Below, piece after piece: positions 46,474 through 55,478 of a DNA stretch of 64,000 nucleotides. Position numbers and translations under genes: made by a program. Where the stretch lies: positions 806,001 through 870,000 of the forward strand of contig CAWAHD010000002.1 in assembly GCA_963781785.1 (NCBI GenBank), written 5' to 3'. How positions within the stretch are numbered: the stretch's first letter is position 1; the number at the start of each line of letters is the position of its first letter. Below the pieces are notes generated by a model, which worked only from the letters and a program-made list of their open reading frames with translations, did not search any database and was not told where the DNA came from. The stretch comes from CAWAHD01 sp963781785 (lineage in GTDB: Bacteria > Planctomycetota > Planctomycetia > Isosphaerales > Isosphaeraceae).

Positions 46474-47442
46474 CTACGTGGGCACTCGAAGACTCTCCAC
46501 CCACTCACTGCTGACGACCCACGGTTGGGCAGCCAACATACCGGCGTCGAAGCAGCCGATCGCCTCCCGCGGCGACGTCGCAACGATTTTATCAGACCAG
46601 CCGCAGGAACGGATGAGCGCGCCGACCAGGCGCCGCGGATCGACGCCGGCCTCGCGCAGCGATCCGAGCTTGAGCGAGCTCTCGCGCTTCGCGAGCCGGC
46701 GGCCGTCCGGTGCCACGGCAAGCGGAACATGGCCGAACCGGGGCTCCGGCCAGCCGGCCTGGCGATAGAGCAAGATCTGGCGGGGCGTGCTCGGCACCAG
46801 GTCGGTCCCCCGGACCACCTGGTTGACTCCCATGGCCGCGTCGTCCGCCACGACGGCGAGCTGATAGGAATGGCCGACCGTGTGCCGGGCCACGATGAAA
46901 TCACCCCCTGAGCGCGCCGGGTCGAGCTCAACCCGTCCCAGAAAGAGGTCGTCCCAGCCCACCGGGCCCTCGGGCACTCGAAACCGCCAGGCAAACGGCC
47001 GCCCGCCCAGGCTGTGTGCATCGGCAGCACACCGGAAAGAACACGTGCCAGGGTATGCCGGCCCTTCGTCTTCGGAGTGGGGGGCGGTCTGGGCTCGCTC
47101 GATGTCCGACCGCGTGCAGGTGCAGGGATAGACACACTCGCACGCCTTGAGCCGGTCCAGCAGCTCATCGTAATGCGACGATCGCTCGGATTGAACATAC
47201 GGAGCTGAGGAACCCCCGACGTCGGGCCCTTCGTCCCAGTCGAGGCCCAGCCAGGAGAGGTCGGCCAGCGCGGCCTGGGCCGCCCCGGGCCGAACCCGCG
47301 ACAGGTCCAGATCCTCGATGCGCAGAATGACCCGGCCGCCCTGATGCCGGGCGGCCAGCCAGGCGATCAGGAACGACCGGGCGTGCCCCAGGTGCAGGCC
47401 CCCCGTGGGTGACGGGGCCAGCCGGCCGACAACCAAAGACAA
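46474..47442 (-). CDS. gluQRS: Glutamyl-Q tRNA(Asp) synthetase
   Basis: Truncated class I glutamyl-tRNA-synthetase paralogue that charges glutamate onto queuosine of tRNA-Asp. The N-terminus VVGRLAPSPTGGLHLGHARS carries the HIGH-type HLGH; GGRVILRIEDLDLSRV follows; a zinc site is formed by CVYPCTC and, later, CSFRC; and GVNQVVRGTDLVPSTPRQIL and LAKRESSLKLG are family marks. There is no anticodon-binding domain, which separates it from GltX. Length 322. GGAGG six bases before a TTG at 47442 supports that codon as start; an open frame continues upstream to 47730 but without family character. Confidence 0.88.
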   Translation of the reverse strand: MSLVVGRLAPSPTGGLHLGHARSFLIAWLAARHQGGRVILRIEDLDLSRVRPGAAQAALADLSWLGLDWDEGPDVGGSSAPYVQSERSSHYDELLDRLKACECVYPCTCTRSDIERAQTAPHSEDEGPAYPGTCSFRCAADAHSLGGRPFAWRFRVPEGPVGWDDLFLGRVELDPARSGGDFIVARHTVGHSYQLAVVADDAAMGVNQVVRGTDLVPSTPRQILLYRQAGWPEPRFGHVPLAVAPDGRRLAKRESSLKLGSLREAGVDPRRLVGALIRSCGWSDKIVATSPREAIGCFDAGMLAAQPWVVSSEWVESLRVPT

Positions 47443-47559
47443 CGCTCGCCTCCACTGCCTTGCCGTGATCAACCGGCTGTGGCAAAATTTAAATGAAAAG
47501 GTGCTCCTAACCTCATGCCCGAACGGCCCGACGTCGAGAATGACACACCGGAGAGCGCC

Positions 47560-48351
47560 ATGTCGATTGGAAAACGATTCGGTTGGCCGGTTGCCCTCTC
47601 GGGGATTCTGGCACTCTGGCTTTTCGAGAACAAGACCGCAAGACCAGCCGACGCCCAGGATCGCGTGCGCGGGGCGACGGCCAGCTCGGCCCAGTACAAG
47701 ACGAGCGAGATCGAGGGCTGGACCGTGCACGTCAAGAGAGATTTTCTCAAGCGGCAGCCCGCACTCGCCGACCGTGCGCTCACGTTGCTGCGCCTCCAGT
47801 TATTTCAGATCGCCCGGATCGTTCCGCCCGCGGCGGTCAAGAAACTGCGGACCATCCGGATCTGGGTCGAGGAAAATGACCCGAGCACGCCGTGCATGGC
47901 TTATCACCCCAACCCCGAGTGGCTGCGCGAGCATGGCACGAACCCAGCGATGGCCGGGGGCATCGAGCTGTCGAATGCCCGCAACTTTCTGGACTGGACC
48001 CTGGAGCAGCCCTGGATGGTCCTGCACGAGCTGTCGCATGCTTTTCACCACAAGTTTCTGCCCCGCGGGTTCGAGAACGCGGAATTGAAGGCTGCGTACG
48101 AGAATGCGGTGAAATCGAAGCGATACGAGTCGGTGCTCAAGATCGCCGATACCGAGGAGAAAGCCTATGCGACCACAAACCCGCAGGAGTATTTCGCCGA
48201 GGCCAGCGAGGCGTTCTTCGGGACCAACGACTTCTTCCCGTTCGTGAGATCCGAGCTGCGGCGCCATGACCCGGCGGGATACGAGCTTGTCAAGAAGCTC
48301 TGGGGCGTGAAGGCCGACCGGGCGATCGCCGACCAGGGATCGAGCCGCTAA
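47560..48351 (+). CDS. HExxH metallopeptidase-like exported protein
   Basis: A 263-residue protein with an N-terminal membrane/signal segment (WPVALSGILALWLFENK). The motif MVLHELSHAFHHKFLP has H156-E157-L-S-H160, a zinc-binding HExxH, and NPQEYFAEASEAFFG downstream supplies a Glu that could be the third ligand. Such proteins recur in planctomycetes. GGAGAG precedes ATG 47560; an in-frame ATG at 47515 adds 15 unconserved residues. It is divergent from gluQRS. Protein or peptide substrate unknown. Confidence 0.75.
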   Translation: MSIGKRFGWPVALSGILALWLFENKTARPADAQDRVRGATASSAQYKTSEIEGWTVHVKRDFLKRQPALADRALTLLRLQLFQIARIVPPAAVKKLRTIRIWVEENDPSTPCMAYHPNPEWLREHGTNPAMAGGIELSNARNFLDWTLEQPWMVLHELSHAFHHKFLPRGFENAELKAAYENAVKSKRYESVLKIADTEEKAYATTNPQEYFAEASEAFFGTNDFFPFVRSELRRHDPAGYELVKKLWGVKADRAIADQGSSR

Positions 48352-48466
48352 AGCGTACAAATGGCCAGCCTGCGCGAATTTCGCGATCAAGCCGCGGCTC
48401 GGAGCCGTGGACCAGAGCCGTCGACGTGAGCTGCCTCGATTTTGGTCAGGGGGATTGACCTTGTGA

Positions 48467-48476
48467 GACATTTGTC
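48467..48476. promoter_or_regulatory. Candidate operator upstream of the BlaI-type gene
   Basis: GACA TT TGTC is a small palindrome inside TGTGAGACATTTGTCTTA, 141 nt before the repressor start. BlaI/MecI regulators bind dyads of this general size and usually autoregulate; the sequence differs from the classical TACA/TGTA operator, so this is only a candidate. The remainder of the 48352-48617 gap holds nothing recognised. Confidence 0.4.
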
Positions 48477-48617
48477 TTAGGATAGCCTGACTGAGCGCTT
48501 TCAGCTTGATCTCCTGCCCGGCGCACGACTCCTAAACCACATTGACACAACGGTCGGACGAGAGAAACCCATCGCACAGGTGGGCACATTCTGTTACTAA
48601 CGTCGAGACGACAGCCG

Positions 48618-49022
48618 ATGGCCAAACGCCCCCCCACGATCCCCGATTCCGAACTAGACGTCCTCAAGGTCCTCTGGGACCTTGGCCAGGCCACGGTCCG
48701 CGAGGCGATGGAGACCCTTCGCGCCGCTGGGCGGCAATGGTCGTACGCGACCGTGGCGACGCTCCTGGACCGGCTCGAGTCCAAGGGGCTGATTACCAGC
48801 GATCGCCGTGAGCTGGCTTTCGTGTATCGTCCCGTGATCTCCACTCAAGAGGTCCGCCAGAAACGGCTCACCAGCCTGGTCGACAAGCTCTATCAAGGCG
48901 AGCCCGGCCTGCTGGTCTTGCACCTGCTCAAGTCGCATCCGCTCGACGCAACCCAGGCCAAGGAAGTCCGTTCCGTGCTGGACCAGATGGCCGGCGAGCG
49001 AACCAAGAAGAAAGAGAAGTAA
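48618..49022 (+). CDS. BlaI/MecI/CopY-family transcriptional repressor
   Basis: A 134-residue winged-helix regulator: PTIPDSELDVLKVLWDLGQA, TVREAMETLRAAGRQWSYAT, VATLLDRLESKGLITSDRR and VYRPVISTQEVRQKRLTSLV are the standard BlaI helices and wing. The C-terminal LLVLHLLKSHPLDATQAKEV part would dimerise. In planctomycetes such regulators are numerous; a BlaR-type M56 protease partner is not adjacent. Targets unknown, perhaps its own promoter. Confidence 0.87.
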   Translation: MAKRPPTIPDSELDVLKVLWDLGQATVREAMETLRAAGRQWSYATVATLLDRLESKGLITSDRRELAFVYRPVISTQEVRQKRLTSLVDKLYQGEPGLLVLHLLKSHPLDATQAKEVRSVLDQMAGERTKKKEK

Positions 49023-49141
49023 CTTATTCCAGGCTGCCTCTGGCAAAATCCAGCGATCCACGAGATAATTAGGTCGTGCTAGGACGGGCGTGGGCCTTCT
49101 TGACGGGCGATCGCTGAGTTCGCTTCTGGGATGAAGCCAAG

Positions 49142-50074
49142 GTGGCCAGGCCAAAGCGTTGGTACAATCCCGACGCCTCCCTTTCGGTCCGCGTAGTCTC
49201 GCGGCCGGATCGCGACGAATCCTTCTGCGCCGCGCGGTGGCGCCATCGCCGGGAAGAGCCGGGCTGGGGTGAGTGTTTGATCTATCCCCTCTCCGACGGA
49301 CCGGGATGGGGCTTGCTGGTCTTTTTTCCACCCATTCTGTGGCTGCTGTCGCTGCCGATCTTCGATCTCATTGCCGTGCTCCAGCCGCTCACGAAGGGCC
49401 ACTGGGCGCTCGGGCTGATGATCGTGCCGGTGATGATTCCGGTGATCTTCAGCTTCTCGATGATCTTCGGTTACGCCCTCTTGTTCCTGGGCCACGTCCT
49501 GGTGTCGAGCGCACTCGGCGAAAACGACCATCCGACCTGGCCGGAGTGGCACCCCGCCGATATCTCCGAGGGGATCTTCCGCTGGTTCTGGGCGGCCTGC
49601 TTCGGCGCCGTTGTGGGCGGCGGTCCGGTCGTGTTGTTCTGGCTGTACCGCGGCCGGATCGTGTGGTACGACGGGATCATCGTCGCTTTGCTCGTGCTCA
49701 TCGGGGCTGGCTATTCACTGATGGCTTTGGCGGCGTCACTTCTCCACGAGAACCTGCTCGCCGCCAACCCGGTGACGGTCTTGACGGGAATCGCCCGCAT
49801 CGGTTGGTCCTTTCTGGTTCCCTGCACCATGGCCGGAATCACCCTGGCGTTCGCCGTCATCGGAGTTTGGGGATTGCTCTACAAGATGCCTCAGATCTGG
49901 ATGGAGGCCGTTGCGCTCTGGGCTTACTGGGCGGTCGGGCTTTACCTGGCCACCGTCACGATGCGCATGATGGGGCTGACTTACCACGCTCATGCTCTGG
50001 AATTGGTCTGGTTCCGCCGCCGCCCGGGATGGGCGACATCGCGCCATCACGGGCATATTTACGTTAATTCGTGA
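49142..50074 (+). CDS. Polytopic membrane protein, conserved hypothetical
   Basis: A 310-residue protein from a GTG start. A basic, Trp/Arg-rich N-terminus precedes about six to seven helices: GLLVFFPPILWLLSLPIFDL, WALGLMIVPVMIPVIFSF, FFGAVVGGGPVVLFWLYR-like segments, IIVALLVLIGAGYSLMALAA, FLVPCTMAGITLAFAVIGV and AVALWAYWAVGLYLATVTM. The WPEWHPADISEGIFRWF loop between helices 3 and 4 is distinctive. Resembles uncharacterised planctomycete proteins annotated only as membrane proteins. Function unknown. Confidence 0.75.
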   Translation: MARPKRWYNPDASLSVRVVSRPDRDESFCAARWRHRREEPGWGECLIYPLSDGPGWGLLVFFPPILWLLSLPIFDLIAVLQPLTKGHWALGLMIVPVMIPVIFSFSMIFGYALLFLGHVLVSSALGENDHPTWPEWHPADISEGIFRWFWAACFGAVVGGGPVVLFWLYRGRIVWYDGIIVALLVLIGAGYSLMALAASLLHENLLAANPVTVLTGIARIGWSFLVPCTMAGITLAFAVIGVWGLLYKMPQIWMEAVALWAYWAVGLYLATVTMRMMGLTYHAHALELVWFRRRPGWATSRHHGHIYVNS

Positions 50075-50094
50075 TGATGGGGAGGGGGATCGGG

Positions 50095-50238
50095 ACTAAG
50101 ACCAGGACCAAGACTAAGACTAAGACTAAGACTAAGACTAAGACTAAGACTAAGACTAAGACTAAGACTAAGACTAAGACTAAGACTAAGACCAAGATTA
50201 AGATTAAGATTAAGATTAGGATTAAGATTAAGACAAGG
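50095..50238. repeat. ACTAAG/ATTAAG hexanucleotide array (about 24 units)
   Basis: Thirteen perfect consecutive ACTAAG units (50113-50190) are flanked by variants ACCAAG, ATTAAG and ATTAGG. It begins about 20 nt after the membrane-protein stop. Translation gives only a Thr-Lys repeat, so the open frame through it is not a gene. Confidence 0.92.
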
Positions 50239-50329
50239 ACAAACGAAACGCGGGGGATTGCCTGATCATCTTCGCAGTTTTGGTGTCATCGGTAATGCCG
50301 CTCCGAGTCTTGGTCGCGTTCGGTCTTCA

Positions 50330-50386
50330 TCTTAGTCTCAGTCTTAGTCATAATCTTACTCTTACTCTTAATCTTAATCTTAATCC
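50330..50386. repeat. Inverted hexanucleotide array
   Basis: About nine 6-bp units of the same family in the opposite orientation (CTTAGT, CTTACT, CTTAAT), about 90 nt from the forward array. Together they form an imperfect long inverted repeat between convergent genes. The rest of the 50075-50446 gap is otherwise featureless. Confidence 0.88.
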
Positions 50387-50446
50387 TCCCCGTAAACGGG
50401 GGGGCTTTCCCTCATTCGCCCGCGCCGCCCGCGAACCAGCCGAGGG

Positions 50447-51826
50447 CTAGGGTGTTCCCATCCCTCCCATCTTGATCAAGAGCACGACGGCGACGGTATA
50501 AAAGATCACCAGTCCGGTCGCATCGACCAGGGTGCTGATCAACGGGGCGGAGACGACGGCCGGGTCAATGCCGAGCCGCTTGGCCAAGAGCGGCACAACG
50601 GCGCCCACGCTGTTGGCCCACATGCAGATGAACAGGATGGCCAGGCCGATGACGGCCGCGAACGAGGGATTGCCGTGGAGAACCAGGGTGTAGACGAAGC
50701 CGACCGAGCCCAGGACGATGCCCAGGAGGAGACCGGTGAGCCATTCGCGCGTGAGGACGCGGAAGGCCTGGGCGCGCTGAATCTCGCCCAGGGCCAGGCT
50801 GCGGATGATCGTGCCGACGGTCTGGCTGCCGGCGTTGCCGCCGGTTCCAATCATGAGCGGAACGAATTCGATCAGGTCGGGAAGTTGAAGCTGGACGCCT
50901 CGAAAGAAATGGGAGACGTACTTGGTCAACGTGCCGGCCAGGAACAGGAGCAGAAGCCAGCCGATGCGGCGGCGGACGGCCTCGATGATCTTGCCTTGCC
51001 AGTAGGTTTCCTCGTTGGCCTCGGTGTCGCGTGAAATTCCGCCGAAGGCCAGGATGTCTTCGGTCTGCTCCTGGCGCAGGATGTCCATGGCGTCGTCGTG
51101 GGTGATGATGCCGACCAGCATGTCGGACGCGTCGACCACCGGGATCGCGATCAGGTCGTACTTGTCGATCTTGCGGGCCACCGATTCCTGGTCTTCGTCA
51201 ACGCGGGCCAGGATCATGTCGCGCTGCATGATCTCCTCGATCACCGCCGGCCGCCGCGACAGGATCAGGCGCTTGAGCGACACGAAGCCGATCAGCCGCC
51301 GTTTGTGATCGACGACGTAGCAATAATAGATCGTCTCGCGATCGGGGGCCTCCTGGCGGAGAAGCTCGAGTGCTTCGCGAACCGTGATGTGAGGCGGGAG
51401 CGCGACGTAGTCGGTGGTCATGGCTGCGCCGGCGGTTCCGGGCTCGAAGCTCGCCAGGCGGCGGATGTCTTCGCGCTCGGCCTGGGCCAGGAACGGCAGC
51501 ACCGGATCGACAATCTCCTCGTCGAGCCGGGTGACCAGGTCGGCCCGCTCGTCGTGCGACATCAGGTGGAGCATCTCGGCCGCCTCTTTGGGCGGCATCG
51601 CCCGGACCAGACGGGCCTGGCGGTCTTTATCGAGGTAGCTCAAGACCTGGGCGCGATTGCGGGGCGGCAGGATCTCGAAGAGGGAATCGGCTTCTGAGAT
51701 CTCGAGGTCTTCGATGATCTCGGCGACCCGGCCGGGGTGGTGCTCGCCCAGGAAGTCGCGGATCCCCGCAACTTCTCCGGCGTGAAGCAGCTCACGGAGG
51801 TCGGGTACCAGGAGCGGATGTCGCAT
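50447..51826 (-). CDS. mgtE: Magnesium transporter MgtE
   Basis: A 459-residue MgtE channel. The cytoplasmic N domain (about 1-125) shows ILPPRNRAQVLSYLDKDRQ and AEMLHLMSHDERADLV; two CBS domains follow (about 130-255), with MTTDYVALPPHITVREALEL and VGIITHDDAMDIL. Five membrane helices form the C-terminal pore: WLLLLFLAGTLTKYV, IEFVPLMIGTGGNAGSQT (the conserved Mg2+ filter region), and a last helix ending LIKMGGMG. The GGAGGAGGG just before ATG 51826 is a strong ribosome site. It imports Mg2+ and is gated by Mg2+ binding to the cytosolic domains. Confidence 0.95.
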   Translation of the reverse strand: MRHPLLVPDLRELLHAGEVAGIRDFLGEHHPGRVAEIIEDLEISEADSLFEILPPRNRAQVLSYLDKDRQARLVRAMPPKEAAEMLHLMSHDERADLVTRLDEEIVDPVLPFLAQAEREDIRRLASFEPGTAGAAMTTDYVALPPHITVREALELLRQEAPDRETIYYCYVVDHKRRLIGFVSLKRLILSRRPAVIEEIMQRDMILARVDEDQESVARKIDKYDLIAIPVVDASDMLVGIITHDDAMDILRQEQTEDILAFGGISRDTEANEETYWQGKIIEAVRRRIGWLLLLFLAGTLTKYVSHFFRGVQLQLPDLIEFVPLMIGTGGNAGSQTVGTIIRSLALGEIQRAQAFRVLTREWLTGLLLGIVLGSVGFVYTLVLHGNPSFAAVIGLAILFICMWANSVGAVVPLLAKRLGIDPAVVSAPLISTLVDATGLVIFYTVAVVLLIKMGGMGTP

Positions 51827-51892
51827 GGACCCTCCTCCGTTCCGTCGACGAAGGGCAAGGGGGGGAAAGCGTTCGGTGGCTCGTGCCGACCG

Positions 51893-53177
51893 TCATCCGA
51901 TCACATCTTTGCCGACCAGCGGCCGCAGGACCTCGGGAACGTCGATCAGCCCGTCGGACCGCTGGTAGTTTTCCATGATCACGATCAACGCCCGGCTGAG
52001 AGCGATCGCCGTTCCGTTGAGAGTATGTACGTAGCGAGTTCCCTTCTGGCCCGAGGGACGATAACGAATGTTGAGCCGGCGCGCTTGATAATCGGTACAG
52101 TCGGACGTGCTGGTGACCTCGCCGTACTCGCCGTCTTCACCACGACCCGGCATCCAGGCTTCGAGATCGAACTTGCGGTACGCCGGCCCACCCAGGTCTC
52201 CCGAGCAGATATCGAGCACGCGGTAGGGAATACCGAGTTCCTGGAAGATGTCTTCCTCGATCCGCAGCATTTCTTGATGGATCGGCCCCGAGGATTCCGG
52301 CGTGCTGAATGCAAACATCTCGACCTTGGTAAACTGGTGGACGCGATAAAGCCCGCGGCTGGCCCGGCCGGCGGCGCCGGCTTCGGTCCGGAAGCAGTGC
52401 GACAGACCCACGTATTTGACCGGCAGTTCGTGCTCGGCCATCACCTGGTCGGCGTGCATGCCGCCCAGGGTGATCTCGGCCGTGCCGATCAAGCTGAGCT
52501 CGCTGTCCTCGATCGAATAGACCTGCGTCTCGGCCCCGCGGAGTGAACCCGATGCCCTCCAGGATATTATTGCGTGCCAGATCGGGCGTGACGATGGGGG
52601 TAAATCCGGCCGCGATCACTTTTCGAAGTCCGAACTGCTGGAGCGCGAGGTCCAGGAGGACCAGGTCGTTCTTGAGAAAATAGAACCCGGTACCGCTCAC
52701 CTTGCCGCCGGTCTCGAAATCGAGCAGGTCGAGGTCCTTGCCGAGCTCGACATGGTCCTTGGGCTTGAACTCAAAGGTGCGGGGCGTGCCCGACCTGCGG
52801 ATCTCCCGGCTCTCTTCTTCGGTGAGACCGATCGGTGCGTCGGGATGGGTGAGGTTGGGGATACGGCGGAGCCGCTGGTTCATCTCGGCTTCGAGCCGGC
52901 GCAGGCCCTCGTCTTGCTCGGCGACTTCGCTCTTGAGCCGCTTGCCCAGGTCGATCAGGGCCGCACGCTTCTCGGCGTCGCGCTCGCGGCCCGTCGCCTG
53001 GGCCACCTCATTCTGACGGCGGCGGATCTCCTCGACCGACTGCAAGAGCCCGCGCCGCTCTCCCTCGAGCGCGACCACCAGGTCGACGTCTTCGAGAACA
53101 TCGGCGGCGACGTTGCGGTTCTTGCAGTTCTGTTTCACCACCTCGGCATTGGCCGCCACGTACTTCAGGTCGAGCAT
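51893..53177 (-). CDS. serS: Seryl-tRNA synthetase, one frameshift
   Basis: Class II synthetase charging Ser and Sec tRNAs. An N-terminal coiled-coil arm (about 30-110; RRRQNEVAQATGRERDAEKR) binds the tRNA. Motif 1 region: GFYFLKNDLVLLDLALQQFG. After a shift near 52535 (EGIGFTP to RGAETQVYSIED; a CC where CCC is needed) come IGTAEITLGG, motif 2 FRTEAGAAGRASRGLYRVHQ and motif 3 NGTAIALSRALIVIMENYQ. All motifs are intact in their frames, so the shift would inactivate an essential, normally single-copy gene. CAGGAG precedes ATG 53177. About 428 residues when repaired, normal for SerRS. Confidence 0.93.
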
Positions 53178-53321
53178 AACGCGCTCCTGAGTGGGATCGC
53201 AGAATGGCTTGGGTCGAGGGCCAGGGATCCTGGTGTGAAGAACCAGGCCGGCCGCCGCGTCCGATCCGTCCGATCAGACGCGGCGGCCGTCGTGCACAGC
53301 TTCTCCGGCGGGCCCACGTCG

Positions 53322-54698
53322 CTACGCCGGCTCATTGGCGAGCTCTCCGAGCAAGTGGGCGCTGGCCTTGATCCCGCGATGAAAGTCGGCGAGGCTGAAT
53401 TTTTCGTTGGGGCCGTGCAGGTTGTCGTCGTTCTGGCCCCAGCCCAGCAGCAGGGTGTCGACACCGAGCTTGTCCTTGATCAGCCCCACGACCGGGATCG
53501 ATCCCCCTTCGCGGATGAACACCGGCTTCTTGCCGAATCCGGCTTCGATCGCGCGCACGGCGGCGCGTACCGCAGGCGTGTCGATCTTGACCAACACAGC
53601 CGGCGCGCCGTGGTGGCTCAGGATCTCGTAGGTCACTCCTGGGGGGCACACCCTGGCAACGTGCTCGCGGAACTGCCGCTCGACGGTCCGCGGATCCTGA
53701 TCGGGGACCAGCCGGAAGCTGAGCTTGGCGCCGGCCTTGCAGGGCAGGACGGTCTTGGGCCCGGGCCCGGAATAACCGCCGAAGATCCCGTTGACGTCGC
53801 ATGTGGGCCGGGCCCATTTCCGCTCGATCGTCGTGTAGCCGGCTTCGCCCTCCAGGCTCGGCACCGCGAGATCGGCCTGAAACTCCGCCTCGGAAAAGTT
53901 GAGCGCGGCGAATTCGGCCCGCTCCCAGGCCGCCAGCGGCCGCACCTGGTCGTAGAAGCCCGCAAGCTGGATCTTGCCGTCCTCGCCTTTCAAGCTGGCA
54001 AGAATCGTGGCCAGCGCGTTCAAGGGGTTTGCCACCGCACCGCCGTAGGTGCCGGAATGCAGGTCGCGATTGGCCCCCTGGACCAGAAGCTCGAAATAAG
54101 CCAGCCCTTTCAAGCCGTAGGTGATCGCCGGCTGGCCGGGCGCAAACTGGCTGCTGTCGGAGATGACCGCAAAATCACATGCCAGGCGCAAGGGCTCGAG
54201 GGCCACATAGGCTTCCAGGCTCGCACCCCCGACTTCCTCTTCCCCCTCAATCAAGAACTTGACATTGATGGGAAGAGATTTTGATGTCTTGAGCCAGGCC
54301 TCGGCAGCCTTGAGGTGGGTGAACATCTGGCCCTTGTCGTCGGTGGCGCCTCGGGCGTAGAGGTTGCCGTTACGCACCGTGGGCTCAAACGGCGGCGACA
54401 GCCACGGCTCCAGGGGCTCAGGGGGCTGAACGTCGTAATGTCCGTAGATCAAGACGGTGGGCTTCCCCGGGGCACCCAGCCACTCGCCATACACGATCGG
54501 ATGCCGCTTCGTCTCGATCAGCTCGGCCGGAATGCCCATCGACCTAAGCTCGTCGCGAACCAGAATCGCCGCCCGGCGCGTGTCGGCGTCGTGTTCCGGC
54601 TGGGCGCTGATGCTCTCGATCCGGATCAGGGCCTTGAGCTGTTCTTCAAAGGCACCCTTGTTGGCCGTGAGATACTCATCCAGGCGTTCGATGGACAT
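53322..54698 (-). CDS. M20-family dipeptidase
   Basis: A 458-residue zinc peptidase (ArgE/DapE/CNDP-like). Metal and catalytic motifs: VLIYGHYDVQPPEPLE (His, Asp), ARGATDDKGQMFTHLKA (bridging Asp), FLIEGEEEVGGASLEA (catalytic Glu and ligand) and the dimerisation-domain ANRDLHSGTYGGAVANPLNA; the last ligand His is near LHGPNEKF. It hydrolyses dipeptides in the cytosol, a plausible partner to the amino-acid permease and proline enzymes. The frame is open upstream to 54908, but MSIERLDEYLTANKGAFEEQ at 54698 is the family N-terminus. Confidence 0.9.
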   Translation of the reverse strand: MSIERLDEYLTANKGAFEEQLKALIRIESISAQPEHDADTRRAAILVRDELRSMGIPAELIETKRHPIVYGEWLGAPGKPTVLIYGHYDVQPPEPLEPWLSPPFEPTVRNGNLYARGATDDKGQMFTHLKAAEAWLKTSKSLPINVKFLIEGEEEVGGASLEAYVALEPLRLACDFAVISDSSQFAPGQPAITYGLKGLAYFELLVQGANRDLHSGTYGGAVANPLNALATILASLKGEDGKIQLAGFYDQVRPLAAWERAEFAALNFSEAEFQADLAVPSLEGEAGYTTIERKWARPTCDVNGIFGGYSGPGPKTVLPCKAGAKLSFRLVPDQDPRTVERQFREHVARVCPPGVTYEILSHHGAPAVLVKIDTPAVRAAVRAIEAGFGKKPVFIREGGSIPVVGLIKDKLGVDTLLLGWGQNDDNLHGPNEKFSLADFHRGIKASAHLLGELANEPA

Positions 54699-55478
54699 GA
54701 CGAAGCGGCCCTTCCCGTTTCCTGTGCTCGAAAAGCCACGCGGAGCCGACCGTTCGGGCGTGTACGCCCCCCAGCTCAAGAACAGCCGGCGCCAGTGCAC
54801 GATCGCCTCGCGATTCGACCACGAAGGCGGTTCAGTATAACATTGTTGATTTTCCGAATCAGCAGAAGTTACTTTCCGGCCCAAGGGCTTGTGCACCTGG
54901 GGTTCCAATGCTTACAAAATGGTGACTCCGCCGTTACAGAGTTGACTTCTCGCTGGGACAGTCCATATTTTCCAAAACTTGACTCAAGTTTTTGCCAGCA
55001 CGAACCGCACGACGACGGGCCACCGCATGACGAACCTCACTGGCACTGGAATTGCGGTGGGTGCGGAATTGAATGGCTCCGTGTGTGAAGGGTGCGGATG
55101 AGCCTCACGTGTTCCTTGGCCCGCGAGCGGGGGGCGAGATCCCTTCGGAGTCCGCCCTATCGTGGTGATTTCCTGGCGAGAGGGCCGGTCGGGGCGACCG
55201 GGAGGCCGTCTTTCGCCATTCTTTTGAAAATCTGGGGTGACCTGGGCGGCTACAGAAGCCTTGCATGGTATATATGTGAAAGAGGCGTAGTGAAGAGTTG
55301 CCAACGGAAAGGCGCCCGTCCCCGGGGTGGGTTTCGACTCCCTTGGGCGCGGTGTCAAGCGGATGCCTGGGATGGCTTAGCTTGGGAATGACACCCAAGA
55401 CCGTTTGACGCGGTGACCGAGGGTCTTGTCGCATCGATCCCAGGGTTCGTAGCGGTTATCAGGACGGGAGCCTTTTTG
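54699..55478. other. Long intergenic stretch
   Basis: 780 nt between divergent genes. No convincing gene was found; one short frame (54942-55088) codes a His/Asp/Cys-rich peptide and is discussed as a finding. No tRNA, clear hairpin or repeat was recognised. Confidence 0.5.

Noticed and set aside
50071..50265. Thr-Lys repeat protein
   Set aside because: It is only the translation of the ACTAAG array.
52752..54284. 510-codon plus-strand frame across serS and the dipeptidase
   Set aside because: Shadow of two convincing minus-strand genes.
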